Counted from the stretch's first letter, positions 24,614-34,155 are shown. The stretch is DNA of 43,004 bases from Acidithrix ferrooxidans (GCF_000949295.1 NZ_JXYS01000079.1:679-43682); one strand, 5' to 3'. Notes: generated from the sequence alone by a model not told the origin. Program-made: numbers and translations.

Positions 24614-27577
24614 TTATAACCCTCCATCTTTTCTGGGTTGCGAAGGCTCTACGTAGTCGCTTCGCTCCCATTTGCTTTCTACCAAAACTCCCATTTGGGG
24701 GTTCCTCACACCATTGCGAAAGTTATTTTTAGGAAGTGGAGACTTACCTTTAGCCGACAAAACCTCCATCTTGACCGCTAGCTCTTTGTATGCAGGGGTA
24801 TGAGTAGCTCGATCTGTATGAGACGAGGTAAGTGCATTGATAGCGCTCTCATTACTTTGAGAATTCATGGGCAGGTAAACTTCACGCCCCTGAACCCGGT
24901 CACTAATCAAAACCGACACCTTTACCGCTCCACGGCGAGAGGTAAGTCGAACAACACTCCCATCGCTAAGATTTCGTTCTTTAGCCAGCTCGGGAGATAC
25001 TTCCAAGAAAGTACCTGGAGTTCTAGATGAAATTCCCTGAGACTTATATGTCATATTCCCCTCATGAAAATGCTCCAGGAGGCGGCCATTGTTGACGTGT
25101 AAGTCGAATTCATCGTCAGTCACTTCGCTTGGTTCAATGAACTCGAGTGGATAGAGTTGAGCTTTTCCAGATGGAAAGGCAAAACCATCCAAAAACAAGA
25201 CGGGGGTATCGCTTCCATCTGGTTTTACCGGCCACTGAAGCGATGAAAATCCTTCCAGCGCCCCATAGGTAACACCGACAAAGATTTCGGCACACCTAGA
25301 TGCCTCGTCCATGATCTCCTCGGGCGAGCCATAGCTCCAATTGGCACCAAGCGCATTCCCAATTGAAGTTATAATCTTCCAGTCAGGGCGTGACTCACCC
25401 AATGGCTCTAACGCTTGATAAAGTCGCTGAATGCGACGCTCGGTATTTGTGAACGTTCCCTCTTTCTCTAGACTCGGACTCGCTGGCAGAATTACATCTG
25501 CAAATTGCGCAGTCTTGGAAAAGAAGATATCTTGCACAACAAAGAGCTCCAACTTCTCAAAGGCGCTCTGGACGTGGTTAATGTTAGCATCGACAAGACC
25601 CATATCTTCGCCGATCAAATATAGGGCCTTTAGGGAACCGCTATGGATGGCGTCCACCATCTCATGGTTATCGAGACCAGCCGTCTTTGGTAGATCGACG
25701 CCCCACTGTCGCTCCCACTTGGCCACTACAACAGGATCAGATAGTTTTTCATAGCCTGGCATCATCGCTGGCATCGATCCAAAATCAGAGGCACCTTGAA
25801 CGTTGTTATGTCCACGCAATGGATAGGAACCACACCCTGGTTTTCCATAGTTTCCAGTGATCAAAAGTAAGTTAGAGATCGCCGTAGAGGTATCTGAGCC
25901 CCCATTATGTTGGGTAACGCCCATTGCCCAACAGATTACGACGCCCTTGGCGCTGACGATCTCATTAGCCACTTCTATGAGTGTCTCTTTTGAGATTCCA
26001 GTAATATTTGAGGTTGTCTCTAGATCAAAAGGCTCAAGGCTAGCGATATAGTTCTCTAGGTTTTCAACCTTTGACGTAAGGAACTCCTGATCAGCTAAGT
26101 TATTTTCATAAATATACCTAGTGACCCCACTGAGCCAAACCAAATCGGTTCCTGGTTTTGGATGAAGGAAGATATCTGCACGCTCGGCCATCTCATGACG
26201 ACGAAGATCCGCGACTATCAACCGCTGACCCTTGAGCTTATGTGAACGTTTTATTCGCGTCGCGATCACCGGGTGGCTCTCTGCTGTATTTGAACCAATG
26301 ATTATCACCAGCCCCGCGGCCTCTATATCGGTCACCGAACCAGAGTCGCCTCCGATTCCAACCGTTCTCCAGAGTCCCATCGTCGCTGGACTCTGGCAGT
26401 ATCTAGAGCAATTGTCAATGTTATTGGTCCCAACAACCGCACGAGCCAACTTTTGCATGAGGTAACTCTCTTCGTTGGTGCACTTTGAAGAAGAGATGAA
26501 GCCCAATGCGTCGGCTCCGGCTTCACCTTTTATCTCTCTCATGCGTCGGGCTATATAGGATATAGCCTCATCCCAACTCGTTTCACGAAAACCCTCGCCA
26601 TCTCGAATCAACGGAGTAGTAAGTCGTTCCTTGGAATTTATGTAGTCCCATCCAAATTTACCTTTTACGCAGGTAGATACGGCATTTGTCGGACCATCGC
26701 TCGGTTCCACTTTTAGGATCTTGCGACCTTTGGTCCATACCTCAAAGCTACAGCCGACTCCACAATAGGTACATACGGTCTTGGTCTTTTTGATCTGCGA
26801 CCCTCGAAGCCGAGATTCCATCTCCGAGATAGCCATAACCGACTGAATTCCAGTAGCTGGTTCGGCTGCTTTTGTAAGTGCGATCATTGGGGTAGTCAAC
26901 GAAGAAGGTAGGCCAGAAAGAAACCCGGCTTCACCAAGCATCGACTTTTCTATCAATGCATTACATGGACAAACCGTAACGCAGTGACCACATCCTACGC
27001 AGCTAGATTCACCGGCCAATACACCATCGTCCCATATGACACGTGGCCGTTCCAAACTCCAATCGATCGAGAGGGTCTCGTTGACCTGGAGATCCTGACA
27101 AGCCTCTACGCAGCGACCACAGAGGATACACTGGCTTGGATCATATCGATAAAAGGGATGAGAAGCGTCGATCTCATATGGCTTAGCTTCAAATTCATAC
27201 TTTGGGTGCTTAATCCCAGAAGCCGATATCGTGTTATGGATTACGCAATTGCCGTTATTGTTCTCACATAAGGTGCAGTAGAGGTCGTGATTATGCAAAA
27301 CACGAGAGATTGCTTCTATTTGAGCCGCCTTAGCACTTGGAGAATCACTCAACACGGCCATGGCGTGGCTAACTCGGGAATCGCATGCTCGTACAAGCTT
27401 TGAATCAACCTCAACAAAACATGTATCACATGTCCGAATTGGACCCAACACTTCGTTGTAACAGATCTGAGGCAACGTCTGCTTGTAACGATTGACTACA
27501 TCAATTAGCAACTCACCAACTCGACAGGTCGCCTCAATACCATTTATCGTAATCGAAATCTCTTGACCATATTCCAT
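24614..27577 (-). CDS. fdhA: Molybdenum formate dehydrogenase-like alpha subunit (FdhA/YrhE type)
   Basis: 987 residues from ATG 27577 (a TTG three codons earlier is less likely). Domains in order: 2Fe-2S ferredoxin (Cys 39, 50, 53, 65); a NuoG-type HNHDLYCTLC region (Cys 101, 104, 111); two 4Fe-4S clusters (CILCGRC and CVGCGHC with following Cys); then the molybdopterin oxidoreductase with its own 4Fe-4S (VCTYCGVGC) and a C-terminal molydopterin-binding barrel. The Mo ligand is Cys394 in DNCSRYCQSPAT. It is followed by Gln where classical formate dehydrogenases have His; the same motif is, as I recall, typical of the YrhE/YjgC clade. It likely oxidises formate or a related substrate in the cytoplasm, passing electrons to an unidentified acceptor. 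No beta or gamma subunit and no fdhD is nearby. Confidence 0.92.
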   Translation of the reverse strand: MEYGQEISITINGIEATCRVGELLIDVVNRYKQTLPQICYNEVLGPIRTCDTCFVEVDSKLVRACDSRVSHAMAVLSDSPSAKAAQIEAISRVLHNHDLYCTLCENNNGNCVIHNTISASGIKHPKYEFEAKPYEIDASHPFYRYDPSQCILCGRCVEACQDLQVNETLSIDWSLERPRVIWDDGVLAGESSCVGCGHCVTVCPCNALIEKSMLGEAGFLSGLPSSLTTPMIALTKAAEPATGIQSVMAISEMESRLRGSQIKKTKTVCTYCGVGCSFEVWTKGRKILKVEPSDGPTNAVSTCVKGKFGWDYINSKERLTTPLIRDGEGFRETSWDEAISYIARRMREIKGEAGADALGFISSSKCTNEESYLMQKLARAVVGTNNIDNCSRYCQSPATMGLWRTVGIGGDSGSVTDIEAAGLVIIIGSNTAESHPVIATRIKRSHKLKGQRLIVADLRRHEMAERADIFLHPKPGTDLVWLSGVTRYIYENNLADQEFLTSKVENLENYIASLEPFDLETTSNITGISKETLIEVANEIVSAKGVVICWAMGVTQHNGGSDTSTAISNLLLITGNYGKPGCGSYPLRGHNNVQGASDFGSMPAMMPGYEKLSDPVVVAKWERQWGVDLPKTAGLDNHEMVDAIHSGSLKALYLIGEDMGLVDANINHVQSAFEKLELFVVQDIFFSKTAQFADVILPASPSLEKEGTFTNTERRIQRLYQALEPLGESRPDWKIITSIGNALGANWSYGSPEEIMDEASRCAEIFVGVTYGALEGFSSLQWPVKPDGSDTPVLFLDGFAFPSGKAQLYPLEFIEPSEVTDDEFDLHVNNGRLLEHFHEGNMTYKSQGISSRTPGTFLEVSPELAKERNLSDGSVVRLTSRRGAVKVSVLISDRVQGREVYLPMNSQSNESAINALTSSHTDRATHTPAYKELAVKMEVLSAKGKSPLPKNNFRNGVRNPQMGVLVESKWERSDYVEPSQPRKDGGL

Positions 27578-28207
27578 AGTAGCCAAGCCTACATCTATAA
27601 ATTTACGATTACTGAGTCAATAGGGAGCCAAAATTCCAGATGGGCACCAAAAATCATTTCGGCTAATGGCGATAACTGGCCGGCTATCTGACAATCCATA
27701 CAGTCCAGTGACCCAAAGGTCGCCAAAGCCAAATCTCACGACCTCTACAGAGTCCAAATTACCGTCTAGAGCTACCGAAGGTTGCTTAGAAATAAGTAGC
27801 TTTGACCCGAAATGACGTATCACCTAATTGCGAAGCGTTGCTCGGCACCACAATACTAAATCTATATCTATCTCAGGTAAACGACACCCTGGTCACATCT
27901 TGTACAAGGGGTGCGACAGAAATTGCCATACAACTGGGCAATCTAATCGCAGGGCAACGAGATGTTTCGACACCCACCTCTTTGCGCCTACAAGCGACAA
28001 CAACGGCGGACCGAAACCCACCTGATACAAGTTGTCGAGTCAAGTGAGCTGCGATCGTCCTATATTCAACTAACAACTAAGTCAAGAAATCTGACCAAAC
28101 AGTGGCGTCTTTGGTATCTATAGTTAGAAGGTTATTTCGTCGATCCATCCGTCTGGCCACACCGAACACCTCCATTTACTAGGGTGTAGCCAAGGAGGTT
28201 TTAATAA
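27578..28207. other. Divergent control region between fdhA and mogA
   Basis: 630 bp. The half next to mogA holds the candidate leader switch (28155-28199). Open frames exist on both strands at 27617-28076 but none resembles a known protein or has a convincing Shine-Dalgarno. I see no known molybdenum-cofactor riboswitch or tRNA. Confidence 0.45.
28155..28199 (+). promoter_or_regulatory. mogA leader hairpin with anti-Shine-Dalgarno
   Basis: ggccacacc (28155-28163) pairs with ggtgtagcc (28183-28191) over 9 positions with one mismatch. Its loop contains ACCTCC (28168-28173), the exact complement of the mogA Shine-Dalgarno GGAGGT (28194-28199), which begins 2 bp after the stem. The two pairings are alternatives in space, so the leader could switch ribosome access. 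The function is inferred. Confidence 0.4.
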
Positions 28208-28687
28208 ATGCAAGAAGCGAAGATTCTCACTGTATCAGATGGAGTAGCGAGCGGAGCCAGACAAGATCTATCGGGGCTAGCAATTGAAGAACTCCTAATC
28301 AATAACGACTTCGTAGTTATCGAGCGACGCGTCTGTGAAGATGGAAGAGACGTTGTAGCTTCGAACCTGTTGGAGCTAGCAAAAGACTTTCATGGCCTCA
28401 TTGTAACCACCGGTGGCACTGGATTTAGCAAACGAGACCAGACTCCCGAGGGTACGGCTCTCGTAATCGAACGGGAAGCACCAGGCTTTAGCGAATATAT
28501 GCGCGCAGCTAACCCCTTGGGGATGCTCTCACGAGGAAAATCAGGGATTTATCGATCGAGCCTCATTTTAAATACACCGGGCTCCCCAAAGGGTGCGACC
28601 GAAAACCTTCAAGCCGTGATCGATCATCTAGGACATGCTCTAGCACTTTTGGAGGACCCTGCGAATCCTCACCCAACTAAACCATGA
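28208..28687 (+). CDS. MogA/MoaB-type molybdopterin adenylyltransferase
   Basis: 159 residues. It activates molybdopterin by adenylation before Mo insertion. The MoCF-binding motif TTGGTGFSKRDQTPEGT (67-83) and the C-terminal SRGKSGIYRSSLILNTPGSP (108-127) are intact. AAGGAGG stands 9 bp before ATG. It is transcribed away from fdhA, whose product needs the same cofactor. It overlaps the ribD start by 4 bp (ATGA), an unusual partnership between molybdenum cofactor and riboflavin synthesis. Confidence 0.92.
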   Translation: MQEAKILTVSDGVASGARQDLSGLAIEELLINNDFVVIERRVCEDGRDVVASNLLELAKDFHGLIVTTGGTGFSKRDQTPEGTALVIEREAPGFSEYMRAANPLGMLSRGKSGIYRSSLILNTPGSPKGATENLQAVIDHLGHALALLEDPANPHPTKP

Positions 28688-29739
28688 GCCAAGACGACAC
28701 TAACAGCTGGAGCGACAAAGACGACCAAATGATGCGTCTTGCCATCGCAGCCTCTTGCGATTCTCGAATCATTGCCCGACCAAATCCATGGGTGGGAGCG
28801 ATAATACAAACTTACGACAATGAAATTGTAAGCGGGTCGACTCAAGCACCTGGCGATCGCCATGGCGAGATTGTGGCGCTGGACAAACTGGGTGATAGAG
28901 CCCGATCTGGAACCCTTTGGGTAACACTAGAGCCATGCTCACACCATGGTAAGACTCCCCCGTGCGTCGAGCGAATCATCTCATCAGGAATAGAACGAGT
29001 CGTGGTCGGAATAATCGACCCTGATCCAAGAGTTGCTGGAAGTGGAATAAAGATCCTTCGTGAAGCCGGGATTGAAGTTTGCGTCGGTGTCCGCGCTAAA
29101 GAGGTCGCAATGGATCTAGTTGGATATCTAATCTCTAGGAAGTTGGGACGCCCAATGACATTGGTCAAGTTGGCATCTACCTTAGATGGATACATCGCCG
29201 CAAGTGACGGAACCTCCAAATGGATCACCAACGAGGAATCCCGTCTGGCAGTGCAAGAACTTCGGGCCGACAGCGACGTGATAATCGCTGGATCTGGAAC
29301 CCTTAAAATCGACGACCCATCTCTCACAGTTCGATTAGAAAATCGACGCTCGCCCCTACGAGTAGTACTCGGAGCGATCCCACCAAATGCGAAAGTCCAT
29401 CCCGCTAGGTCATTTAGTGGTGATATCAAAGATCTACTTAGCGAACTAGGCAAAGAAGGCAACCTCATGGCAATGATAGAGGGAGGCGCACACGTAGCAA
29501 ATCAATTTCTCAATCAGCACCTGATCGACAGATTACACATCTTCTATGCCCCTAAAGTTTTAGGAGGTGGGCAAGGTCTGCGACTCTTCGAGGGCCAAGG
29601 TGCGCTAACGATGGCCATGGCCTATGAGTTTGATCACCTCGATACTAGAACTCATAGGGGTGACATAGAGGTAATTGTCCAATCAAAAGAGACCACGAAG
29701 CTCATCCAAGAAGTCGTAACAGCTTCAACGAACCACTAA
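28684..29739 (+). CDS. ribD: Bifunctional riboflavin deaminase/reductase RibD
   Basis: 351 residues. The N-terminal domain deaminates and the C-terminal domain reduces the pyrimidine intermediate in riboflavin synthesis. The zinc site is HGE (60-62) plus PCSHHGKTPPC (84-94); the first motif is usually HAE. RPNPWVGA, STLDGYIAASDGTSKWIT and AGSGTLKIDDPSLTVR belong to the substrate and NADPH sites. ATG overlaps the mogA stop. It is not with the other rib genes but converges on them from the opposite strand. Confidence 0.95.
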   Translation: MSQDDTNSWSDKDDQMMRLAIAASCDSRIIARPNPWVGAIIQTYDNEIVSGSTQAPGDRHGEIVALDKLGDRARSGTLWVTLEPCSHHGKTPPCVERIISSGIERVVVGIIDPDPRVAGSGIKILREAGIEVCVGVRAKEVAMDLVGYLISRKLGRPMTLVKLASTLDGYIAASDGTSKWITNEESRLAVQELRADSDVIIAGSGTLKIDDPSLTVRLENRRSPLRVVLGAIPPNAKVHPARSFSGDIKDLLSELGKEGNLMAMIEGGAHVANQFLNQHLIDRLHIFYAPKVLGGGQGLRLFEGQGALTMAMAYEFDHLDTRTHRGDIEVIVQSKETTKLIQEVVTASTNH

Positions 29740-30144
29740 GACAGTAATCCGCTTTGATTCGTCAATCACTATGGGAAAATCCAGAAATTAAATTTCGCCG
29801 ATCAGAAAGTCTTAAAGCCCACTAAATGATAACCAAGCCAGTGCAACTTATATCTGTCCAAGTCTCTCACCACAACAATCAAGCCTTAGATTTCTTGGTT
29901 GACTCCTAAAGTTGCCTTGGTGAGACTATTGCCAAAGAATGCAACGACACCTTGATTTGTCGTTGAGCCAAAAAGCGCTTTCCTCAGTCCCTGGCAACTA
30001 GTCTCTTGCAGCTGTTCTCGATCTCTTGCAGCTGTTCTCGATCTCTTGCAGCCTTTCTCGATCTCTTGCAGCTGTTCTCGATCTCTTGCAGCTGTTCTCA
30101 ATCTCTTGCTAAAGACTCTTACAAAAAATAGAAGTCCATCAGCG
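29740..30144. other. Convergent ribD-ribH gap
   Basis: 405 bp between the ends of ribD and ribH. It holds the largest tandem array of the window (30001-30110). Around 29890-29990 there is no clear gene. A terminator would be expected, but I see no strong GC stem outside the array. Confidence 0.5.
30001..30110. repeat. 20 bp tandem repeat, 5.5 copies
   Basis: The unit atctcttgcagctgttctcg repeats with period 20 from 30001 to 30110, with substitutions in copies 1, 3 and 5. Each unit contains the palindrome CAGCTG except copy 3. It lies between convergent ribD and ribH. A minus-strand reading frame through it is simply repeat-encoded. Confidence 0.97.
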
Positions 30145-30615
30145 TCAGCTTTGGATCTGGTCCATCACCGAGCGCATCTCAAGAGCCGCCATCGCTGCAT
30201 CAAATCCCTTATTTCCGGCCTTAGTTCCCGCCCGCTCAAGAGCTTGTTCAATACTATCCGTTGTAAGAACACCCATAATCACTGGGACTTCACTCTCAAG
30301 CGAGGCGTTCAATATACCTGAGGCCATGGAGGAGACGACAACGTCGTAGTGGCTCGTAGCTCCACGAATCACTGCACCAAGGCAGATAATTGCTCCGTAG
30401 CGACCGCTCTTAGCCCCCACCTTTGCCAGCAAAGGCAACTCCGCTGCTCCGGGTGCATAGGCCAGGTCAATATTGGCTTCATCCATTCCATGACGAACCA
30501 AGCAACGCTTGGCGCCCTCAACCAATGGATCCACAACCAGCTCGTTGAAGCGAGACGCCACAATCAACACTCGCCACTTCGGAGGTTCATATGTACCTAA
30601 ATAAACAGCTCCCAT
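30145..30615 (-). CDS. ribH: 6,7-dimethyl-8-ribityllumazine synthase
   Basis: 156 residues. It condenses the pyrimidine from RibD with dihydroxybutanone phosphate from RibBA. The family motifs VASRFNE (19-25), the Pro/Gly loop APGAAELP (54-61), GAVIRGATSHYD with catalytic His89, and the phosphate-binding GTKAGNKG are present. ATG has AAAGGAAG upstream. It is the last gene of def-fmt-ribE-ribBA-ribH. Confidence 0.97.
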   Translation of the reverse strand: MGAVYLGTYEPPKWRVLIVASRFNELVVDPLVEGAKRCLVRHGMDEANIDLAYAPGAAELPLLAKVGAKSGRYGAIICLGAVIRGATSHYDVVVSSMASGILNASLESEVPVIMGVLTTDSIEQALERAGTKAGNKGFDAAMAALEMRSVMDQIQS

Positions 30616-30858
30616 TCGAGCTTCCTTTCACCTTGTGGACTATTCATCCAAATTATGACAGATGACCGCAGTTATGGAGTCATCGAAATTCATTGTGCTG
30701 TCAATTTTGCTCGATTAATTTTGCTCCATCAAGGGTCAAAGTCAACTGTCAAAGCGCTCAAAAAACCATTTTGCACAGGCTAGCTTTGACCCAAAACGCT
30801 TTGGCCTAAAACGTCACGACCCAAAAATGCTGCGACCACTCTCGCAGAATTGAGTCGA

Positions 30859-32073
30859 TCATATACCTTCGATCAGGTGACCCATGCGACTCTTCTTAGT
30901 CCGAAGATATTCAATATTTGACGGATTAGGAGAGGTCGTTAGTGCAACTCTATCGACGATGTCAAGGCCAAAACCGGCCAAACCTCCGTATTTGGCGGGA
31001 TTATTAGTGAGCAGCCGCATCTTTCCGACGCCAAGATCCACCAATATCTGAGCTCCAATGCCATATTCTCGCGAATCAACTGGAAGTCCAAGCTCCAGAT
31101 TGGCATCAACGGTATCGAAGCCCTCATCTTGTAGAGAATAAGCACGAATCTTATGCGCGATTCCAATTCCGCGCCCCTCGTGGCCCCTCAAGTAAACAAT
31201 TACCCCTGATCCCGCCTTTGCGACCATCTCAAGAGCACTATCGAGCTGCGGACCACAGTCGCATCTCATCGAGCCAAAGACATCCCCTGTGAGACATTCC
31301 GAATGAACACGCACGAGAGTTGCTACATCTGGATCGATCTCACCCATCGTAAGGGCAAAGTGGCTTTCGCCATCGAGCAGTGATTCAAAGACATATCCGA
31401 CAAAATCACCGTATTTTGTCGGGATCTTAGCCGACGCACCATCGACCCGACGAACTAATTTTTCGTTTTTTCGCCTATACCGAACAAGATCTGCAATAGA
31501 GATCATTACAAGGCCGTGCTTTGTCGAAAAGGACTCCAGCTCATCAAAACGTGCCATTGCCGATTTATCACTGGTGACAATTTCACAGAGAATACCAGAA
31601 GGAGCAAGTCCTGCCAAAATCGCCAAATCGACAGCCGCCTCAGTGTGACCTTGACGCTTGAGAACCCCACCTTGGCGATATCGTAGCGGCAGCACATGGC
31701 CAGGTCGAGCCAGGTCCCTCGGCTTTGTTAGAGGATTTACCAACGCCTGAATAGTTGCTGCTCGATCAGAAGAAGATATGCCAGTTGTGGTTCCGTGCAC
31801 CGCATCCACGGTAACGGTAAAGGCAGTTCTTTGAGATTCCGTGTTCTCATGAACCATCAGAGGAAGGTCTAGCTCGTCGAGGCGCTTACCGATCATCGAG
31901 GCACAGATTAGACCTGAGGTATGTTCTAGGTAAAAGCTTATCGCTTCGCTGGTAACGAATTGGGAGGCCATAATGAGGTCGCCCTCATTCTCACGATCCT
32001 CATCGTCGACCACCACCACCATCTCTCCACGTGCGATGGCTTTAATAGCCTCTTCAATTGCAGCTAACGGCAC
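30859..32073 (-). CDS. ribBA: RibBA: DHBP synthase / GTP cyclohydrolase II
   Basis: 404 residues, both domains complete. The N-terminal half (about 1-200) makes dihydroxybutanone phosphate; DDEDRENEGDLI (23-34) and GHTEAAVDLA are its acidic and His motifs. The C-terminal half opens GTP; its zinc site is CLTGDVFGSMRCDC (Cys-x10-Cys-x-Cys) and RGHEGRGIGI binds substrate. The GTG start has GAGG 7 bp upstream. It lies 58 bp after ribE. Confidence 0.97.
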   Translation of the reverse strand: MPLAAIEEAIKAIARGEMVVVVDDEDRENEGDLIMASQFVTSEAISFYLEHTSGLICASMIGKRLDELDLPLMVHENTESQRTAFTVTVDAVHGTTTGISSSDRAATIQALVNPLTKPRDLARPGHVLPLRYRQGGVLKRQGHTEAAVDLAILAGLAPSGILCEIVTSDKSAMARFDELESFSTKHGLVMISIADLVRYRRKNEKLVRRVDGASAKIPTKYGDFVGYVFESLLDGESHFALTMGEIDPDVATLVRVHSECLTGDVFGSMRCDCGPQLDSALEMVAKAGSGVIVYLRGHEGRGIGIAHKIRAYSLQDEGFDTVDANLELGLPVDSREYGIGAQILVDLGVGKMRLLTNNPAKYGGLAGFGLDIVDRVALTTSPNPSNIEYLRTKKSRMGHLIEGI

Positions 32074-32131
32074 AACAAAACCTCAATTACGAAAAAATAA
32101 ACTTGGCACAAGCCAAATACAATCGGCAAAG

Positions 32132-32710
32132 CTATCTAACTGCCGAAAACTGCGCGCTGGCAATTCGAGATACGTGCTTAGCCAAAACATCAAATTCTAT
32201 GTTGACAAGATCGCCCGGCGCTCGATCTCCAAGAGTTGTGACTAAAAGAGTGTGAGGGATCAAAGCTACCTCAACCCAATCCTCGCCATTTCCAGCAACG
32301 GTCAAAGATACCCCGTCGATAGCGATAGACCCCTTTTCGACGACGTAGAGGGCGTCGCTTGGTGAGATTTCAATGCGAAATCTCTCGCCAGCGCTTAGCA
32401 CCTTGGCGGTTGAATCAATGTGACCTAAAACAAAGTGGCCACCAATTGAATCGCTGGCGAGCATGGCAGCTTCTAGGTTTACCCTTGTCTCCAAGGTGTA
32501 GGTCAGTACCTTTGTCCTAGATTGAGTCTCGCAAACAACATCGGTGCTAAAGGTCTCATCACTGAAATCCACCACAGTCAAACAACAACCATCCACCGAA
32601 ATCGATTCACCAATTTCAAAGCCTTTGCCTCGGTTGAGCCATTGAAAGATATATCTTGAAGAATCTATTCCAACCACAGAGCCAATACTTTGGACTAAAC
32701 CGGTAAACAT
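32132..32710 (-). CDS. ribE: Riboflavin synthase alpha chain
   Basis: 192 residues made of two similar lumazine-binding barrels (about 1-87 and 96-187). It dismutates two lumazines to riboflavin. The N-terminus MFTGLVQSIG and the motif SISVDGCCLTV, repeated as SIAIDGVSLTV in the second half, are characteristic. ATG start, 30 bp after fmt. Confidence 0.97.
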   Translation of the reverse strand: MFTGLVQSIGSVVGIDSSRYIFQWLNRGKGFEIGESISVDGCCLTVVDFSDETFSTDVVCETQSRTKVLTYTLETRVNLEAAMLASDSIGGHFVLGHIDSTAKVLSAGERFRIEISPSDALYVVEKGSIAIDGVSLTVAGNGEDWVEVALIPHTLLVTTLGDRAPGDLVNIEFDVLAKHVSRIASAQFSAVR

Positions 32711-32740
32711 TAAATCATCAACTCCAATGATTGATAGCTG

Positions 32741-33658
32741 CTACTGAAATGATAACTTCTTAGAGCCGACTCTAACTCCACGCAACCAATCAGACGCAGT
32801 CATCACCCTTCGCCCCTCAGGCTGCACCTCTAACAAAAGTAGGCCACCTGGATTACAGATTACGATATCATCAACTATCGTTCCCGGATCATCATCATCG
32901 AGCGCATCGATCTCTATAGGCCGCGCTGAAATGATCTTGACGCGCTTATCCTTTAGCGTCGTCCAGGCCTCACCCAATCTAACGATCTTGAAATTAGCCT
33001 CAGAATCCAAGTTGAAGTCGCAATGGAGGTCGTCAGAGGTAATCTTCTTAGCGTAAGTCACTTCACCATTCTGCGTAACTCTTTGTGAGAAACCCTCGCT
33101 ACCCTTAGAAAGATGATCGACCAATAGCTCGGCGCCTATCTCGGTAAGTGTCTCTCTTAGCTCTTGAGAGGTCTCATCACCCGATAGAATCAACTCCGAC
33201 TGGGCAAAGATATCACCTTCATCAAGGCCAGGGCCGATCTCCATTAGGCACACCCCTACCTTTTCATCTCCGGCAAGAATTGCCCGCTCGATCGGAGCGG
33301 CACCTCTCCACCTTGGTAGCAGCGAAAAATGTATGTTGACAAAAGGAGCAAGCTCCAGAATCTCATCACTAAGGATCTTTCCAAAGGCAACCACCACTCC
33401 AAGGTCGAAGTCAAAATCAACCAACTCCACCGGATCATAAAGAACTTTGATGCCATGGACAAGTGCAACTTCTTCAACGAGCGTGGGCGAGATCGCCTTT
33501 CCTCTGCCGCGTCGAGCTGGTGGATTAGTGACTACACAAACCGGCGTCATATCCGATTCGATAAGGTGCTCTAAGACGCTTGCGGCCTCTTGGGGTGAAC
33601 CCATAAAGACAATCTTTGGATTACTAGAAAGGCTACTGAACTCATTTTTATTTGCCAC
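32741..33658 (-). CDS. fmt: Methionyl-tRNA formyltransferase
   Basis: 305 residues. It formylates initiator Met-tRNA. The formyltetrahydrofolate domain carries SLLPRWRGAAPIERAI and GPGLDEGDI; the C-terminal barrel starts around residue 205. The GTG start shares one base with the def stop codon (TAGTG), showing tight coupling with def. The N-terminus is about ten residues longer than usual before FMGSP. Confidence 0.96.
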   Translation of the reverse strand: MANKNEFSSLSSNPKIVFMGSPQEAASVLEHLIESDMTPVCVVTNPPARRGRGKAISPTLVEEVALVHGIKVLYDPVELVDFDFDLGVVVAFGKILSDEILELAPFVNIHFSLLPRWRGAAPIERAILAGDEKVGVCLMEIGPGLDEGDIFAQSELILSGDETSQELRETLTEIGAELLVDHLSKGSEGFSQRVTQNGEVTYAKKITSDDLHCDFNLDSEANFKIVRLGEAWTTLKDKRVKIISARPIEIDALDDDDPGTIVDDIVICNPGGLLLLEVQPEGRRVMTASDWLRGVRVGSKKLSFQ

Positions 33659-34155
33659 TATTTCATACTTTCGAGTGCGAGCTTACGAAGTTCCTTCTTC
33701 GAAGCCTTTAATTGATCAGGATCTAACCGTTCAACAAGCAATACACCGTTTAGGTGATCAAGTTCGTGTTGAAATACGCGACCTAATAAGTTGTCCCCTT
33801 CTATAGATACGGGATCTCCGTTTAGGTCGATCCCTTCCAAATGAACCACTTTGGGACGAGTAATCGGCCAGAACAACCCGGGCACACTAAGGCACCCTTC
33901 CTCGTAGGTCCATTCGCCGGAGGTCTCGGTGATTACGGGATTTAGAACAACCCTAGAACCATCGCCAATGTCATAGACAAAGATGCTTTTGGATATACCT
34001 ATTTGGTTCGCAGCCAACCCTACACCGGGTGCGATGCGCATTACCTCGATCATCTCTTCGCAAAGGCGTGCAATCGAACCGTCGATAGTGTCGACCGCCT
34101 TAGTTCGTTGACGTAAAACTGGATCACCATAGGTACGAATCGGAAGTTTAGACAC
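33658..34155 (-). CDS. def: Peptide deformylase
   Basis: 165 residues. It removes the formyl group from new proteins. All three motifs are present: GVGLAANQ (44-51), EGCLSVP (86-92, metal Cys) and QHELDH (129-134, metal His pair and catalytic Glu). GTG start with AGGA 8 bp upstream. It is first in def-fmt-ribE-ribBA-ribH. Confidence 0.97.
   Translation of the reverse strand: MSKLPIRTYGDPVLRQRTKAVDTIDGSIARLCEEMIEVMRIAPGVGLAANQIGISKSIFVYDIGDGSRVVLNPVITETSGEWTYEEGCLSVPGLFWPITRPKVVHLEGIDLNGDPVSIEGDNLLGRVFQHELDHLNGVLLVERLDPDQLKASKKELRKLALESMK

Noticed and set aside
27617-28076. Open frames on both strands between fdhA and mogA, considered as fdhD or a regulator
   Set aside because: No FdhD or HTH motif is visible and none has a good ribosome binding site; kept only as a gap note.
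29886-30101. 71-codon minus-strand ORF rich in Arg/Gln repeats
   Set aside because: The repeated peptide simply translates the 20 bp tandem array; no start signal and no family resemblance.
30001-30110. CRISPR array
   Set aside because: Units follow each other directly with no spacers, and no cas gene is present; it is a simple tandem repeat.
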